Of a DNA stretch of 64,000 bases, positions 1-7,740 are shown one piece after another. The stretch comes from Vibrio gelatinilyticus (GTDB taxonomy: Bacteria > Pseudomonadota > Gammaproteobacteria > Enterobacterales > Vibrionaceae): positions 1 to 64,000 of the forward strand of contig NZ_JAJNNZ010000007.1 in NCBI RefSeq assembly GCF_022836845.1, in the 5' to 3' direction. The notes beneath the pieces were generated by a model, which did not search any database, was not told the DNA's origin, and worked only from the letters and a program-made list of their open reading frames with translations. Position numbers and translations under genes: made by a program. Position 1 is the stretch's first letter, and each line of letters starts with the position of its first letter.

Positions 1-1
1 A

Positions 2-97
2 GAAACAGTAGAAGATGTATTTGCGACGCAAATCCTTCCTGAGCGTTTTGTGAAAGCAAAAGCTGAGATTGAAAAGAAGAAAACAGCTAAAGCTTAA
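2..97 (+). CDS. 3' end of an unidentified gene (partial)
   Basis: An open frame enters from the left edge and gives 31 residues ending in a lysine/alanine-rich tail (EIEKKKTAKA) before a TAA at 95-97. A strong terminator follows within 25 bp, which supports this being the true end of a gene. Too little is present to name a family. Confidence 0.6.
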   Translation, partial: ETVEDVFATQILPERFVKAKAEIEKKKTAKA

Positions 98-120
98 TTT
101 CTTTTCCTGACCTTTCAAAA

Positions 121-150
121 AACCTCTCGCTAAGTCGAGAGGTTTTTTTT
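121..150 (+). terminator. Rho-independent terminator of the left-edge gene
   Basis: A 9-bp perfect stem (AACCTCTCG / CGAGAGGTT) with a 6-nt loop is followed by a run of eight T. It ends the plus-strand gene that stops at 97. Confidence 0.9.
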
Positions 151-163
151 GAATACAACAAAA

Positions 164-194
164 TAAAAAACTCTTCGCACCAACGAAGAGTTTT
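164..194 (-). terminator. Rho-independent terminator of udp
   Basis: A 9-bp stem (AACTCTTCG / CGAAGAGTT) with a 6-nt loop is followed on the minus strand by a run of six T. It lies just downstream of the udp stop. Confidence 0.85.
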
Positions 195-219
195 ATCAGT
201 TACAGAATATTGAAATCAG

Positions 220-978
220 TTACAACATCTTGCGCGCCGCTTCAACAACAACCTTAATTGAACGTGTTTCCGTTTCTTTTAAGGTCGAATGATCTGGAAT
301 TTCTTTTTGCGTGCGGTTGATAATAACACCAGCAACACACCCTGCTTTTAACCCTGAGCTAGCACACATAGTAAGGAGTGTGGCAGACTCCATCTCAAAG
401 TTTAATACGCCCATATCTTGCCATTCCTGCATCGAACCCTGAAAACGCTTAACCACGCGACCAGAAAAGGTATCGTAACGTTCTTGTCCTGGGTAGAAAG
501 TATCGCTCGATGCCGTCACTCCGGTATGAACCGTTGCCTCTTGCTCTAATGCCGCGTGCTTCATTGCAGTGGCAACATCAAAGTCAGCGACTGCCGGAAA
601 TTCCATCGGTGCAAAGTGCAAACTCGCACCATCAAGACGCACAGAGCCTGTTGTCACGATCATATCGCCCACATTCACGTTCGGTTGAATTGCACCTGTT
701 GTGCCAACGCGTAGAAATGTTCTTACCCCTAACTGAGCCAACTCTTCAACAGCAATTGACGTCGAAGGGCCACCAATGCCCGTTGAGCAAACAATAACAG
801 ATTGCCCCTCTAACTTGGCACGATAGACCGTATATTCACGATGGCTCGCCAAAAACTCAGGCTCATCCATTAACTCAGCAATCTTCTGCACTCTAGCTGG
901 GTCACCTGGAATAATCGCTAATGTCGCGCCTTGTAAATCTTGTTCTGTTACACCTAGGTGGAATACTGCTTGAGACAT
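220..978 (-). CDS. udp: uridine phosphorylase
   Basis: Cytosolic pyrimidine salvage enzyme of the nucleoside phosphorylase family I (PNP/UDP): uridine + phosphate gives uracil + ribose-1-phosphate. The 252-residue product is the normal length for Udp. Near the N terminus is the phosphate-binding IIPGDPARV stretch, then [26 protein letters not shown], and the nucleoside-binding region with [10 protein letters not shown], all typical of the family. The start ATG at 978 is preceded by a good AGGAGT site. The gene stands alone with its own terminator; zntA lies upstream in the same direction with a 218-bp gap. Nothing unusual is seen. Confidence 0.97.
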   Translation of the reverse strand: MSQAVFHLGVTEQDLQGATLAIIPGDPARVQKIAELMDEPEFLASHREYTVYRAKLEGQSVIVCSTGIGGPSTSIAVEELAQLGVRTFLRVGTTGAIQPNVNVGDMIVTTGSVRLDGASLHFAPMEFPAVADFDVATAMKHAALEQEATVHTGVTASSDTFYPGQERYDTFSGRVVKRFQGSMQEWQDMGVLNFEMESATLLTMCASSGLKAGCVAGVIINRTQKEIPDHSTLKETETRSIKVVVEAARKML

Positions 979-1196
979 GGGTTACTCCTTTCTTCACATT
1001 GGATACCTGATAAAGCTTATAAGATAAATCCGGCCAAGACCGTACGCATGTCACGTTTTATCACTGCAAATTACAACGCATTGCAGATAAAATCGGTTGG
1101 CATCACATAATGTGACCCTATTGGTTTGAGATTTGCACAAGCCTTACTACATCAGTCGTAAAAAAAGCCGCTATAATCTGGCGGCTTTATGGACAT

Positions 1197-3512
1197 TCAA
1201 TCTTGCGTTCTTGTTTTATAGTGTAACAGTCTCAAAGCATTAAGAGTGACCAACGCAGTGGCGCCACTGTCAGCTAGCACTGCTACCCAAAGCCCGGTGA
1301 TACCAAATAAACTCGTCACGAGAAACACCCCTTTCAAGCCCAATGCTAATGTTACATTTTGTTTGATATTATTAAGTGTCGCTCTTGAGAGCTCTACCAT
1401 TGTAGGTAACTCAAGCAAACGATTATGAGTGAGTGCAGCATCCGCAGTTTCTAGGGCGACATCTGTTCCGCCTCCCATCGCAATACCAATGTTTGCAGCC
1501 TTCATTGCCGGCGCATCATTAATACCATCCCCCACCATTGCAACACGCTGACTTTCGCTTAGCTCGTCAACATAAGCCACTTTTCCCGCTGGTAGCAAAG
1601 ATGCCTGGTAGTCCATTCCCAGAGGCTCTGCTATCGCTTTAGCGCTTCGTTCGTTATCACCTGTTAGCATAACCGAGTGAATACCAAGTCGTGAGAGTGC
1701 TTTTATCGCCTCTGCTGCTTCTCGACGCACTTCATCTTGCCATGCAATCAGGCCCAATATTGATTGTCCTTCAATGAGTACTACGGCTGTTTTTCCTGCA
1801 CTTTCTAACTGAGCAATCTGTTGTTCAATTTCAACGCCAACGTCAACGTCAACGTCGAGTTTAGACGGTGACATCAAAGAAAAATGCCTGTCTCCAATGC
1901 GCCCTTCAACACCAGCTCCTACTAAGGCTCGTTTGTCGTCCGCTTGCGGGATGGTAATGTCTTTGTCCTCGACATATTGGACAAGTGACCTTGCTAAGGG
2001 GTGATTTGAACCCATTTCTATTGCCGCTGATACTTCCAATAATTCCAGCTCGCTAATCTTGTCGAAGGTAATAACATTCGTGACCGCAGGACGGCCTAAC
2101 GTCAACGTGCCAGTCTTATCGAAGGCAACCGCTTCTATATTACCGAGCTGCTCTAGTGCCGCACCACCTTTGATCAAAGCGCCACGTTTTGCAGCTGCGG
2201 CTAGCCCTGATGTAATCGCTGCTGGCGTCGAGATCACAAGGGCGCAAGGACACGCGATGAGCAACAGTGCGAGTCCGCGATAAATCCATGTATCCCAAGA
2301 TTGCTCGAACAATAAAGGAGGAGTGACGATGACGAGCAGTGATACCAACATCATCAGCGGGGTATACCAGCGACTGAATCTATCAAGAAATCTCTCGATC
2401 GGTGCTTTACGTGATTCCGCTTCTTCTATCAAATGAAGGATGCGGTCAATAGCATTCTCGCCTTGCTTAGAGGTCACTCGTAAAGTTACAACCTTGTCAG
2501 CAAGCACTGCGCCTGCCATCACCTTGTCACCGACTTCACGCTCGACGGGTAATGACTCACCGGTCAAGGCACTTTCGTCAAAACTCGCTGAAGACGAAAC
2601 AAGAACACCATCGGCCGGTAAACGATCACCGGGTGCAACTTCAATTATATCGCCTGGATTTAACTGCGACGCACTCACCACACTGCGTTTATCTTCAACA
2701 ACAACAGTGGCTTGTTCTGGTACCAGTGACATTAACGCCGTTACACCACTTCTTGCTTTTGAGGCCGCGAATACCTCCAAGCGCTCGCCAATCAAAAAAA
2801 GCAAGAGAACCATTGCGGCCTCAACCGTTTCGCCTAAATAAAGGGCTCCTAATGCGGCGACACTCATTAGAGTTTCTATCGAAAACGGAGTGCCTGAGCG
2901 TGCTAATCGCCATGCTTTTGATGTAATAGGCATTAACCCCAATAGGCAAGTTAACGCGAAAATCCTCTCACTCAAGACAGGCTGATTTGTTTGCATTAAA
3001 GCCGCTAGCGTCATACCAAGTGTAATGGCACTGATGTGAAAGTTCTCTTTCAGAAAATTAATCCAGCGCGGCTGGGAAGATTGCTTGAGGTTAGCTGACT
3101 GATCAGCGGCTGAAATGAGCCTGAATCCAGCCGATTTTACTGCAGATTCGACATCACTTAAGTATCGCAGTTCATCGACTCTCACCACTAATTTTTCAGT
3201 GGCAAAAAGCACCTTAGTGCTACTTACGCCGGGCAGTGAACCCGTCGCTTTTTCTACTTTACGAGCACAGGATGGACAATCCATACCTGCGACTTTCCAG
3301 GTTTTTACAATGCTTTGTTCTTTATGCCCCTCATTCACAAGGGGGTCGTCAATATCTTCAGACAGACACCCGTCAGATTGATGGTTACAACAGCTATCAC
3401 TGGCCACTTCAGTTGCCGTTGCCACCAGCGGCTTTGCTGCTGCGCAAGAGCTTTGTATCGGACGAACCGTACTTATCTTTTGTGAGCGGCACGCTTCATG
3501 TTTCATACACAT
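1197..3512 (-). CDS. zntA: Zn/Cd/Pb-translocating P1B-type ATPase
   Basis: Inner-membrane heavy-metal efflux pump that exports Zn(II), Cd(II) and Pb(II). The 771-residue protein begins with a Cys/His-rich tract (Cys 2, 8, 23, 41, 42, 49; His 5, 44, 63), followed by one HMA domain with GMDCPSC at about 76-82. The membrane CPC metal site is at about residue 420, the phosphorylation motif DKTGTLT near 465 and the hinge GDGINDAP near 662. CPC plus the overall layout indicates ZntA/CadA rather than CopA. A MerR-type operator with a 20-bp spacer lies directly upstream, so metal-induced control by a ZntR-like regulator is expected; that regulator is not in this window. The start at 3512 follows AAGGAGA; a second ATG is two codons downstream. 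A small in-frame hexamer run codes for DVDVDV near residue 553. Confidence 0.95.
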   Translation of the reverse strand: MCMKHEACRSQKISTVRPIQSSCAAAKPLVATATEVASDSCCNHQSDGCLSEDIDDPLVNEGHKEQSIVKTWKVAGMDCPSCARKVEKATGSLPGVSSTKVLFATEKLVVRVDELRYLSDVESAVKSAGFRLISAADQSANLKQSSQPRWINFLKENFHISAITLGMTLAALMQTNQPVLSERIFALTCLLGLMPITSKAWRLARSGTPFSIETLMSVAALGALYLGETVEAAMVLLLFLIGERLEVFAASKARSGVTALMSLVPEQATVVVEDKRSVVSASQLNPGDIIEVAPGDRLPADGVLVSSSASFDESALTGESLPVEREVGDKVMAGAVLADKVVTLRVTSKQGENAIDRILHLIEEAESRKAPIERFLDRFSRWYTPLMMLVSLLVIVTPPLLFEQSWDTWIYRGLALLLIACPCALVISTPAAITSGLAAAAKRGALIKGGAALEQLGNIEAVAFDKTGTLTLGRPAVTNVITFDKISELELLEVSAAIEMGSNHPLARSLVQYVEDKDITIPQADDKRALVGAGVEGRIGDRHFSLMSPSKLDVDVDVGVEIEQQIAQLESAGKTAVVLIEGQSILGLIAWQDEVRREAAEAIKALSRLGIHSVMLTGDNERSAKAIAEPLGMDYQASLLPAGKVAYVDELSESQRVAMVGDGINDAPAMKAANIGIAMGGGTDVALETADAALTHNRLLELPTMVELSRATLNNIKQNVTLALGLKGVFLVTSLFGITGLWVAVLADSGATALVTLNALRLLHYKTRTQD

Positions 3513-3541
3513 AGGCTTCTCCTTTCCTCTCCTATATAGAC

Positions 3542-3573
3542 AGTTTAAACCTTGGAGGTAACTCCAAGGTCAA
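3542..3573 (-). promoter_or_regulatory. MerR-family (ZntR/CadR-like) operator-promoter of zntA
   Basis: On the minus strand a -35 element TTGACC (3573-3568) and a -10-like TAAACT (3547-3542) are separated by exactly 20 bp. The spacer carries a perfect 9-bp inverted repeat, ACCTTGGAG and CTCCAAGGT, around TTAC. An over-long spacer filled by a dyad is the known design of promoters activated by MerR-family metal sensors such as ZntR, where DNA untwisting realigns the elements. It lies about 30 bp upstream of zntA. Confidence 0.85.
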
Positions 3574-3609
3574 GGAGAAAAACGTTTTATTCAACTATGC
3601 CAATCACTC

Positions 3610-5070
3610 TTACGTTTTACTTGGATCTAGGATCTCTTCCTCAATGCTGGCGACATCATCGAGAAGCACGGCATCGTGAGAGCAAAATGGTTGTGAATTT
3701 ACGCTAGTCATACTTGGATCCGTCACACCAGTACACTCACCTGTTTGTCTTAATTCACGAATATGGAAATTTAAAACTGCCAATCCAATAATACCAAACA
3801 CAATATTACCGACAGCTTGCCCATACAAAACACCAAGCGCCCCAAACCAAAGGGAGCCCAAATATACAAAAGGTAAGGTACCCGCTGTCGCTTTACCAAG
3901 GTTGAGCGCTGTTGAATAAAGCGGTTTACCAAGGTTATTGAAAGAAGTGTTGGCGACAAACAGTGCCCCATTAAATACAAAGGTCACGGCAATGTAAGTG
4001 GCAAAGGTTGCCATGATCAAAGCAGCATCGCCTGTCAAAGAAAAGCTGCTAACCACGAGATCTTGGGCAAAGTACAACAGCAAGCAAACTAGCAAGGTAT
4101 AAATGGTAGTGACTATCAATGAATTACGCAGAGTTTCTTCAACTCTATCTATTCTTTTGGCTCCATAATTTTGCCCTACGATCGGTCCAACCGCCCCTGA
4201 TAACGCGAAAATTGCAGCGAAACAGACCGGAGTAATGCGGCCAATCACCGCAAAGCCAGCGATAAAGTCTTCACCATACTGAGCCAGTGATGTGGTCACT
4301 ATGGCATTGCCTATTGGGGTCGCTGTATTGGTTAAAATGGCCGGCAATGCAATAGCCAATATCACTTTGCTGTTATCAACAAGCTCTCGGATCCTCGGAC
4401 ATGAAAGTAATTGATGCACTCTGAGTAATGGAAAAAAAGAAAAGTAAAACACGGTGAAGCGAGCAACAACAGACGCCGCGGCCGCACCTTCAACGTTCCA
4501 GCCAAAACCAAAGATAAATAATGGATCGAGTACGGCATTGACGATCCCTCCTGCTAATGTCGCCCACATAGAGCGCTTAGCGTCACCAGCGGCTCGAAGG
4601 CCCGCACCACTTGCCATGCCTATGGCAATTATTGGTGTGCTTGGCAGTATAATCCACAAATACGCCTGCGCTCTTTCGTGGGCTCGGCCTTCGGCTCCAA
4701 TCGCTGAGAGCAGTTCGGGGATATAGACACACATCGTCGCGGTTATCACCGCACTAATGAGAAACGAAATGACTAAAACACTACTGCCAATTTGCCGAGC
4801 GTAATCGAGATCCTTTGCACCAATAGCCTTTGACATCAACGCCCCCATAGCGATAGACGTACCTATTGACACTGACGTTGCAAAAAAGAGCAGTGTTCCT
4901 GCAAATCCAACAGCGGCGGCTAATTCCACCTGACCGAGCATACTGATGAATAGCATGTCTAACAGATCGACGACAAACAGCGACATCAATCCCACCGAAC
5001 CGGCTCCTGACATCACCAATATGTGCCGCATTGTTGAACCTTCAACAAACTTCGCTGAGCTATCCGTCAT
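3610..5070 (-). CDS. MATE-family multidrug efflux transporter
   Basis: Integral inner-membrane exporter of the multidrug and toxic compound extrusion family, which couples Na+ or H+ entry to drug or metabolite export. The 486-residue sequence shows about twelve hydrophobic segments in two related halves; family-like stretches include GLMSLFVVDLLDMLFISMLG at the first helix, the GAGLRAAGDAKR loop and the second-half GAVGPIVGQNYGAKR. The C-terminal 45 residues are an acidic hydrophilic tail beyond the usual MATE core. It lies between the CBS gene and zntA on the same strand. The start at 5070 has a weak upstream site (GGGATCTG). The substrate cannot be read from sequence. Confidence 0.92.
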   Translation of the reverse strand: MTDSSAKFVEGSTMRHILVMSGAGSVGLMSLFVVDLLDMLFISMLGQVELAAAVGFAGTLLFFATSVSIGTSIAMGALMSKAIGAKDLDYARQIGSSVLVISFLISAVITATMCVYIPELLSAIGAEGRAHERAQAYLWIILPSTPIIAIGMASGAGLRAAGDAKRSMWATLAGGIVNAVLDPLFIFGFGWNVEGAAAASVVARFTVFYFSFFPLLRVHQLLSCPRIRELVDNSKVILAIALPAILTNTATPIGNAIVTTSLAQYGEDFIAGFAVIGRITPVCFAAIFALSGAVGPIVGQNYGAKRIDRVEETLRNSLIVTTIYTLLVCLLLYFAQDLVVSSFSLTGDAALIMATFATYIAVTFVFNGALFVANTSFNNLGKPLYSTALNLGKATAGTLPFVYLGSLWFGALGVLYGQAVGNIVFGIIGLAVLNFHIRELRQTGECTGVTDPSMTSVNSQPFCSHDAVLLDDVASIEEEILDPSKT

Positions 5071-5097
5071 GATCAGATCCCATCAACTGGTTGAAAA

Positions 5098-5136
5098 TGC
5101 AATAAAAAAGCGTCTAATGCGCTCTTTTTCGGATGG
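5098..5136 (-). terminator. Possible weak terminator between the CBS gene and the MATE gene
   Basis: On the minus strand an AAAAAGAGCG arm pairs imperfectly with CGCTTTTTT across a 7-nt loop and ends in a T run. The stem has a bulge, so read-through into the MATE gene is possible. Confidence 0.4.
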
Positions 5137-5142
5137 TAAAGG

Positions 5143-5559
5143 TTAGACGGGATGCTGGAAACAATCTTGGAGGTTTTTGCCAATGGCTCTAAGGACATCA
5201 CGACGTGTTATAATCCCCACAAGCTTTCCATTATCAATAACCGGATAGACCTTGGGCTTTCCGACTTTCATCATATCCGCAAGTTCAATGATCGATGTCT
5301 CGGGCGAGACAGACAGAACCTCTTCATACATACAGTCACCCACCACATGTGTATCTTGGCAGTGGTAACTCACTTTGACCAATTTATCTAAGAGATCTTG
5401 CTCGGAAATAAAACCAATCACCTTTTCATTATCATCGATCACCGGCCCACCGAGTATCGGTGACTGCATCACTTTATCAAGAGCCGCGGTTAGCGACATA
5501 TCTTTTGTGAAAGTAATGGTTCTTTGAGTCATATAGTCTTTAACTTTTAGTGATTCCAT
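5143..5559 (-). CDS. CBS-domain pair protein
   Basis: A small cytosolic protein of 138 residues made of two CBS motifs: KDYMTQRTITFTKDMSL to GFISEQDLL in the first half, and VSPETSIIELADMMKVGKPK to VGIITRRDVL in the second. A CBS pair normally binds adenine nucleotides such as AMP, ATP or SAM and senses energy state; with no effector domain attached, its partner is unknown. The frame extends upstream to 5613, but the ATG at 5559 has a good AGGAGA site at proper distance and removes an 18-residue non-conserved leader, so it is preferred. It is followed by the MATE gene on the same strand. Confidence 0.88.
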   Translation of the reverse strand: MESLKVKDYMTQRTITFTKDMSLTAALDKVMQSPILGGPVIDDNEKVIGFISEQDLLDKLVKVSYHCQDTHVVGDCMYEEVLSVSPETSIIELADMMKVGKPKVYPVIDNGKLVGIITRRDVLRAIGKNLQDCFQHPV

Positions 5560-5804
5560 AGCACTCTCCTTTGTCTCCCGATAATCAAACCTAGTCCGTT
5601 TATTGTGGCGCAATCTGCTACAAGGTCGAAATGGGATTTACCGATACTATCGATAGTAAATTCCTATCACAGTAAAATTCATTGATTCCACGGCATTTAT
5701 ATTTCTAAGCGTAAGACGGTTTTTTCGATTTTGCCTGCCTTATCGATAAGAATTTTGTAACTATTCTGTGTGCTTGATTTTGGGTTATTGGTGTCACCCT
5801 CATA
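5560..5804. other. Intergenic region upstream of the CBS gene, ending at the IS
   Basis: No gene is seen in this stretch. It holds the upstream region of the CBS gene and a perfect 14-bp palindrome TACTATCGATAGTA at 5645-5658 of unknown role. Its right edge is the left end of the insertion element, so part of the original intergenic DNA or a neighbouring gene may have been lost here. Confidence 0.5.
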
Positions 5805-5815
5805 TATGGACTCCC

Positions 5816-6021
5816 GTTAGATTGCAACTAGAGGACAAAAATAAGTAGGAAGCATGCGCATATTCGGGCTCTTATTGAGTTGCGAACTCTGCCCCTTGAT
5901 GTTTTCGCACCCTAATGCCACTTCGCGAAAAAGGTACCTAGTACCATGAGGATGATCTGGCTCGTTAGGGTTGGTCTTACCTGTTTTCGTCTTACTCTTG
6001 GTTGTAATCTAAATATGGTTC
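5816..6021 (-). ncRNA. Candidate guide (bridge/seek) RNA region of the IS
   Basis: This 206-bp non-coding arm lies between the transposase stop and the inner edge of the left inverted repeat. In IS1111-type elements the RNA that guides target and donor recognition is reported to come from the non-coding region downstream of the transposase. A small inverted repeat, GGTAC-CTA-GTACC, is seen at 5932-5944. The assignment rests on position in the element; no RNA fold was computed. Confidence 0.4.
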
Positions 6022-7056
6022 TTAAACTGGTTCAGGTAATTGGTATGGTTGGTGGTGATTGAGCATTGACCATGCCGTCCTGACTGTTTTGTTGGCAAGC
6101 GCAACAGCGGCTCTTCGAAGCCCAGCTCTTTCTATCAGGCTTTTGACCCAAGCCTCTTTTGTTGTCTTAGGCTCTCTTCGGTCGACAACCCGAACAAAAG
6201 CGAGAGCACCTTGAATCAAATTGGCTCGTATTCGTTTACAGGCGAATTTTTTACCAATGCCTAAAAGTACAGTCTTGCCGCCAGTGCTGTACTGTTTTGG
6301 TGTTAGACCAATGCACGCTGAAGCTTCACGGCCATTTTTGAAGTTACCGCCGCCTTCACCTATGGCGAGATACAAGGCCAGCGCATTGACATTGCCCACG
6401 CCCTCAAGAGCAGAGAGGTCGCGACATTCAGGTTGTTGCTGAATTTCATTGTTGAGTTGTTTTGCGATTGTCTCTTTCTTTTCAATAAGGTCTTGATACA
6501 GCCAATACATCATCGATATTTGCTCTCTAACTATATCTGGCAGCCCGTTTTCGGCGTCTTCTAAAACAAACGGAACTTGCTTTCCAAAAGCGGACGTTCC
6601 ACGTGAGATATCAATACCAAACTCGGCAACAAGCGCTCTAATCATGTTGCTTGTAGCAGTGATTGTGTCGACCAAGTGCTGTCTCATTTTGTCGATGGAT
6701 TGAAGTGACTGCGCTCTAACGGATTTGACAGCAATAAAATGGACATTAGGCTGTTTAGCTGCGACAGCAATGGCCATCGCATCATTTTTGTCTGTTTTTT
6801 GATTGGTGCGAAATGGAGATACGTTCTTTGGTGCGATCAAGATGACATTATGCCCTATGGATTGACAATAACGCCCCCAAAAATGGGAAGTAGCACAGGA
6901 CTCCATTACGACAGTGCAAGGAGGTTGCTTGAGTAACCAAGACTTTAGTTTGGCTTTGCTGAATGATTTCTCTGTAGCGACATGATTGCCAACTAGCTTA
7001 CAAACTTGGAATGAGCTTTTTGCTAAATCAATAGCTATGGTCGTAGACTTGTTCAT
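6022..7056 (-). CDS. IS110-family transposase (recombinase)
   Basis: Site-specific DEDD recombinase of 344 residues, full length for the family. The N-terminal RuvC-like domain begins AIDLAKSSFQVCKL with the first catalytic Asp at position 9, followed by VVMESCATSHFWG and KTDKNDAMAIA, giving the D-E-D-D set. The C-terminal Transposase_20 domain contains LSALEGVGNVNALAL and the PKQYSTGGK motif with the conserved Ser proposed as nucleophile. The frame is intact, so the element may still be active. It uses ATG at 7056 within 70 bp of the right inverted repeat. Confidence 0.93.
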   Translation of the reverse strand: MNKSTTIAIDLAKSSFQVCKLVGNHVATEKSFSKAKLKSWLLKQPPCTVVMESCATSHFWGRYCQSIGHNVILIAPKNVSPFRTNQKTDKNDAMAIAVAAKQPNVHFIAVKSVRAQSLQSIDKMRQHLVDTITATSNMIRALVAEFGIDISRGTSAFGKQVPFVLEDAENGLPDIVREQISMMYWLYQDLIEKKETIAKQLNNEIQQQPECRDLSALEGVGNVNALALYLAIGEGGGNFKNGREASACIGLTPKQYSTGGKTVLLGIGKKFACKRIRANLIQGALAFVRVVDRREPKTTKEAWVKSLIERAGLRRAAVALANKTVRTAWSMLNHHQPYQLPEPV

Positions 7057-7126
7057 GTATGGACTCCTAAAGATTATGGTTTAGTCACCAGTAATTTTAG
7101 CTCCCTCTTAAGGGAGGGAGTCCATA

Positions 7127-7381
7127 CATCGTGAAAAAGCGACTGCAATCCCGATGCGATCGAGTTTCGCTCGCACATTTGGGGTGGTGCATCTCTCTGA
7201 ACCATTTATCAAAAACCCATCGTTGGCGGTCAATAAAGTTCCGTTTTCTAGCCCATTGTCATGGATGAAACGCAAAAGTTACACTCAATATATGTTCGGC
7301 AAACCCGTGACGATGACATCGTCACAACTGCTTGTGGGTGAGCTTGGCGAGGTTGTTCACCAGCTCATGAGGGTGAAGTAA
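7127..7381 (+). pseudogene. 3' remnant of a gene cut at the IS right end
   Basis: An open plus-strand frame runs without interruption from the first base after the IS inverted repeat to TAA at 7379-7381, giving about 84 residues (HREKATAIPMRS to LMRVK). No ribosome site or natural start lies in front of it, and the DNA on the left side of the IS does not supply a matching 5' part in any frame I could follow. The simplest reading is the C-terminal part of a gene truncated by IS insertion plus an adjacent deletion. I do not recognise the family. Confidence 0.55.
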
Positions 7382-7395
7382 TCACCCCCCTCATG
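7366..7395. terminator. Hairpin between the remnant and nirD
   Basis: CATGAGGGTGA at 7366-7376 faces TCACCC...CTCATG at 7382-7395, forming a strong stem with a small internal bulge. There is no T run on either side, so it is either a weak bidirectional terminator or a transcript-end stabilising hairpin for the nirD operon. Confidence 0.45.
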
Positions 7396-7411
7396 GTTCC
7401 ATTCGCCCTGT

Positions 7412-7738
7412 TTAAGCTGACATCACCCATACTTCCTCACCACGTATTTCAACCTGCCATGTTTTAACGGCAACTTCAGGGGCTTCAATACACTCTCCAG
7501 AGGTCAAATCAAAGTGCTGCTTATACAGTGGTGAGGCAACGCAATCACGTCCATCAATGTCACCTACAATCCCACGGCTCAAAACAAACGCGCCACCGAT
7601 GGGGTCCCAATTATCAATGGCATACACCGCTTGTTCGGTCTCAGGTAAATAAAACAGCGCCAATTGAGTATCTCCTACCAGCGCTCCACGCCCTTGATAG
7701 GGTGTCAAATCGGTAACATCACAAATCTTATTCCACAT
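7412..7738 (-). CDS. nirD: assimilatory nitrite reductase small subunit
   Basis: Small subunit of NADH-dependent nitrite reductase, a Rieske-like fold protein of about 108 residues that supports NirB. The sequence VYAIDNWDPIGGAFVLSRGIVGD and CVASPLYKQHFDLTSGECIE matches NirD; the usual Rieske ligands are not both kept, as is normal for NirD. The frame opens two codons earlier at a TTG (7744), but the ATG at 7738 has GGAGG seven bases upstream and starts two bases after the nirB stop, so it is preferred. Last gene of the nrtABD-nirBD unit; the two genes are surely translated together. Confidence 0.95.
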   Translation of the reverse strand: MWNKICDVTDLTPYQGRGALVGDTQLALFYLPETEQAVYAIDNWDPIGGAFVLSRGIVGDIDGRDCVASPLYKQHFDLTSGECIEAPEVAVKTWQVEIRGEEVWVMSA

Positions 7739-7740
7739 GA

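Larger units (their letters stand above)
5805..7126 (-). mobile_element. IS110-superfamily element, IS1111-like subgroup
   Basis: The element is bounded by perfect 11-bp inverted repeats, TATGGACTCCC at 5805-5815 and GGGAGTCCATA at 7116-7126, about 1.32 kb apart. It carries one DEDD-type transposase on the minus strand. Inverted repeats plus a longer non-coding arm (about 206 bp) downstream of the transposase than upstream (about 60 bp) fit the IS1111 subgroup rather than IS110 proper, which lacks clear inverted repeats. No flanking target duplication is visible, as expected for the family. A third copy of TATGGACTCC (7058-7067) sits just upstream of the transposase start. True tips may lie a few bases outside the repeats. 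Confidence 0.85.
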
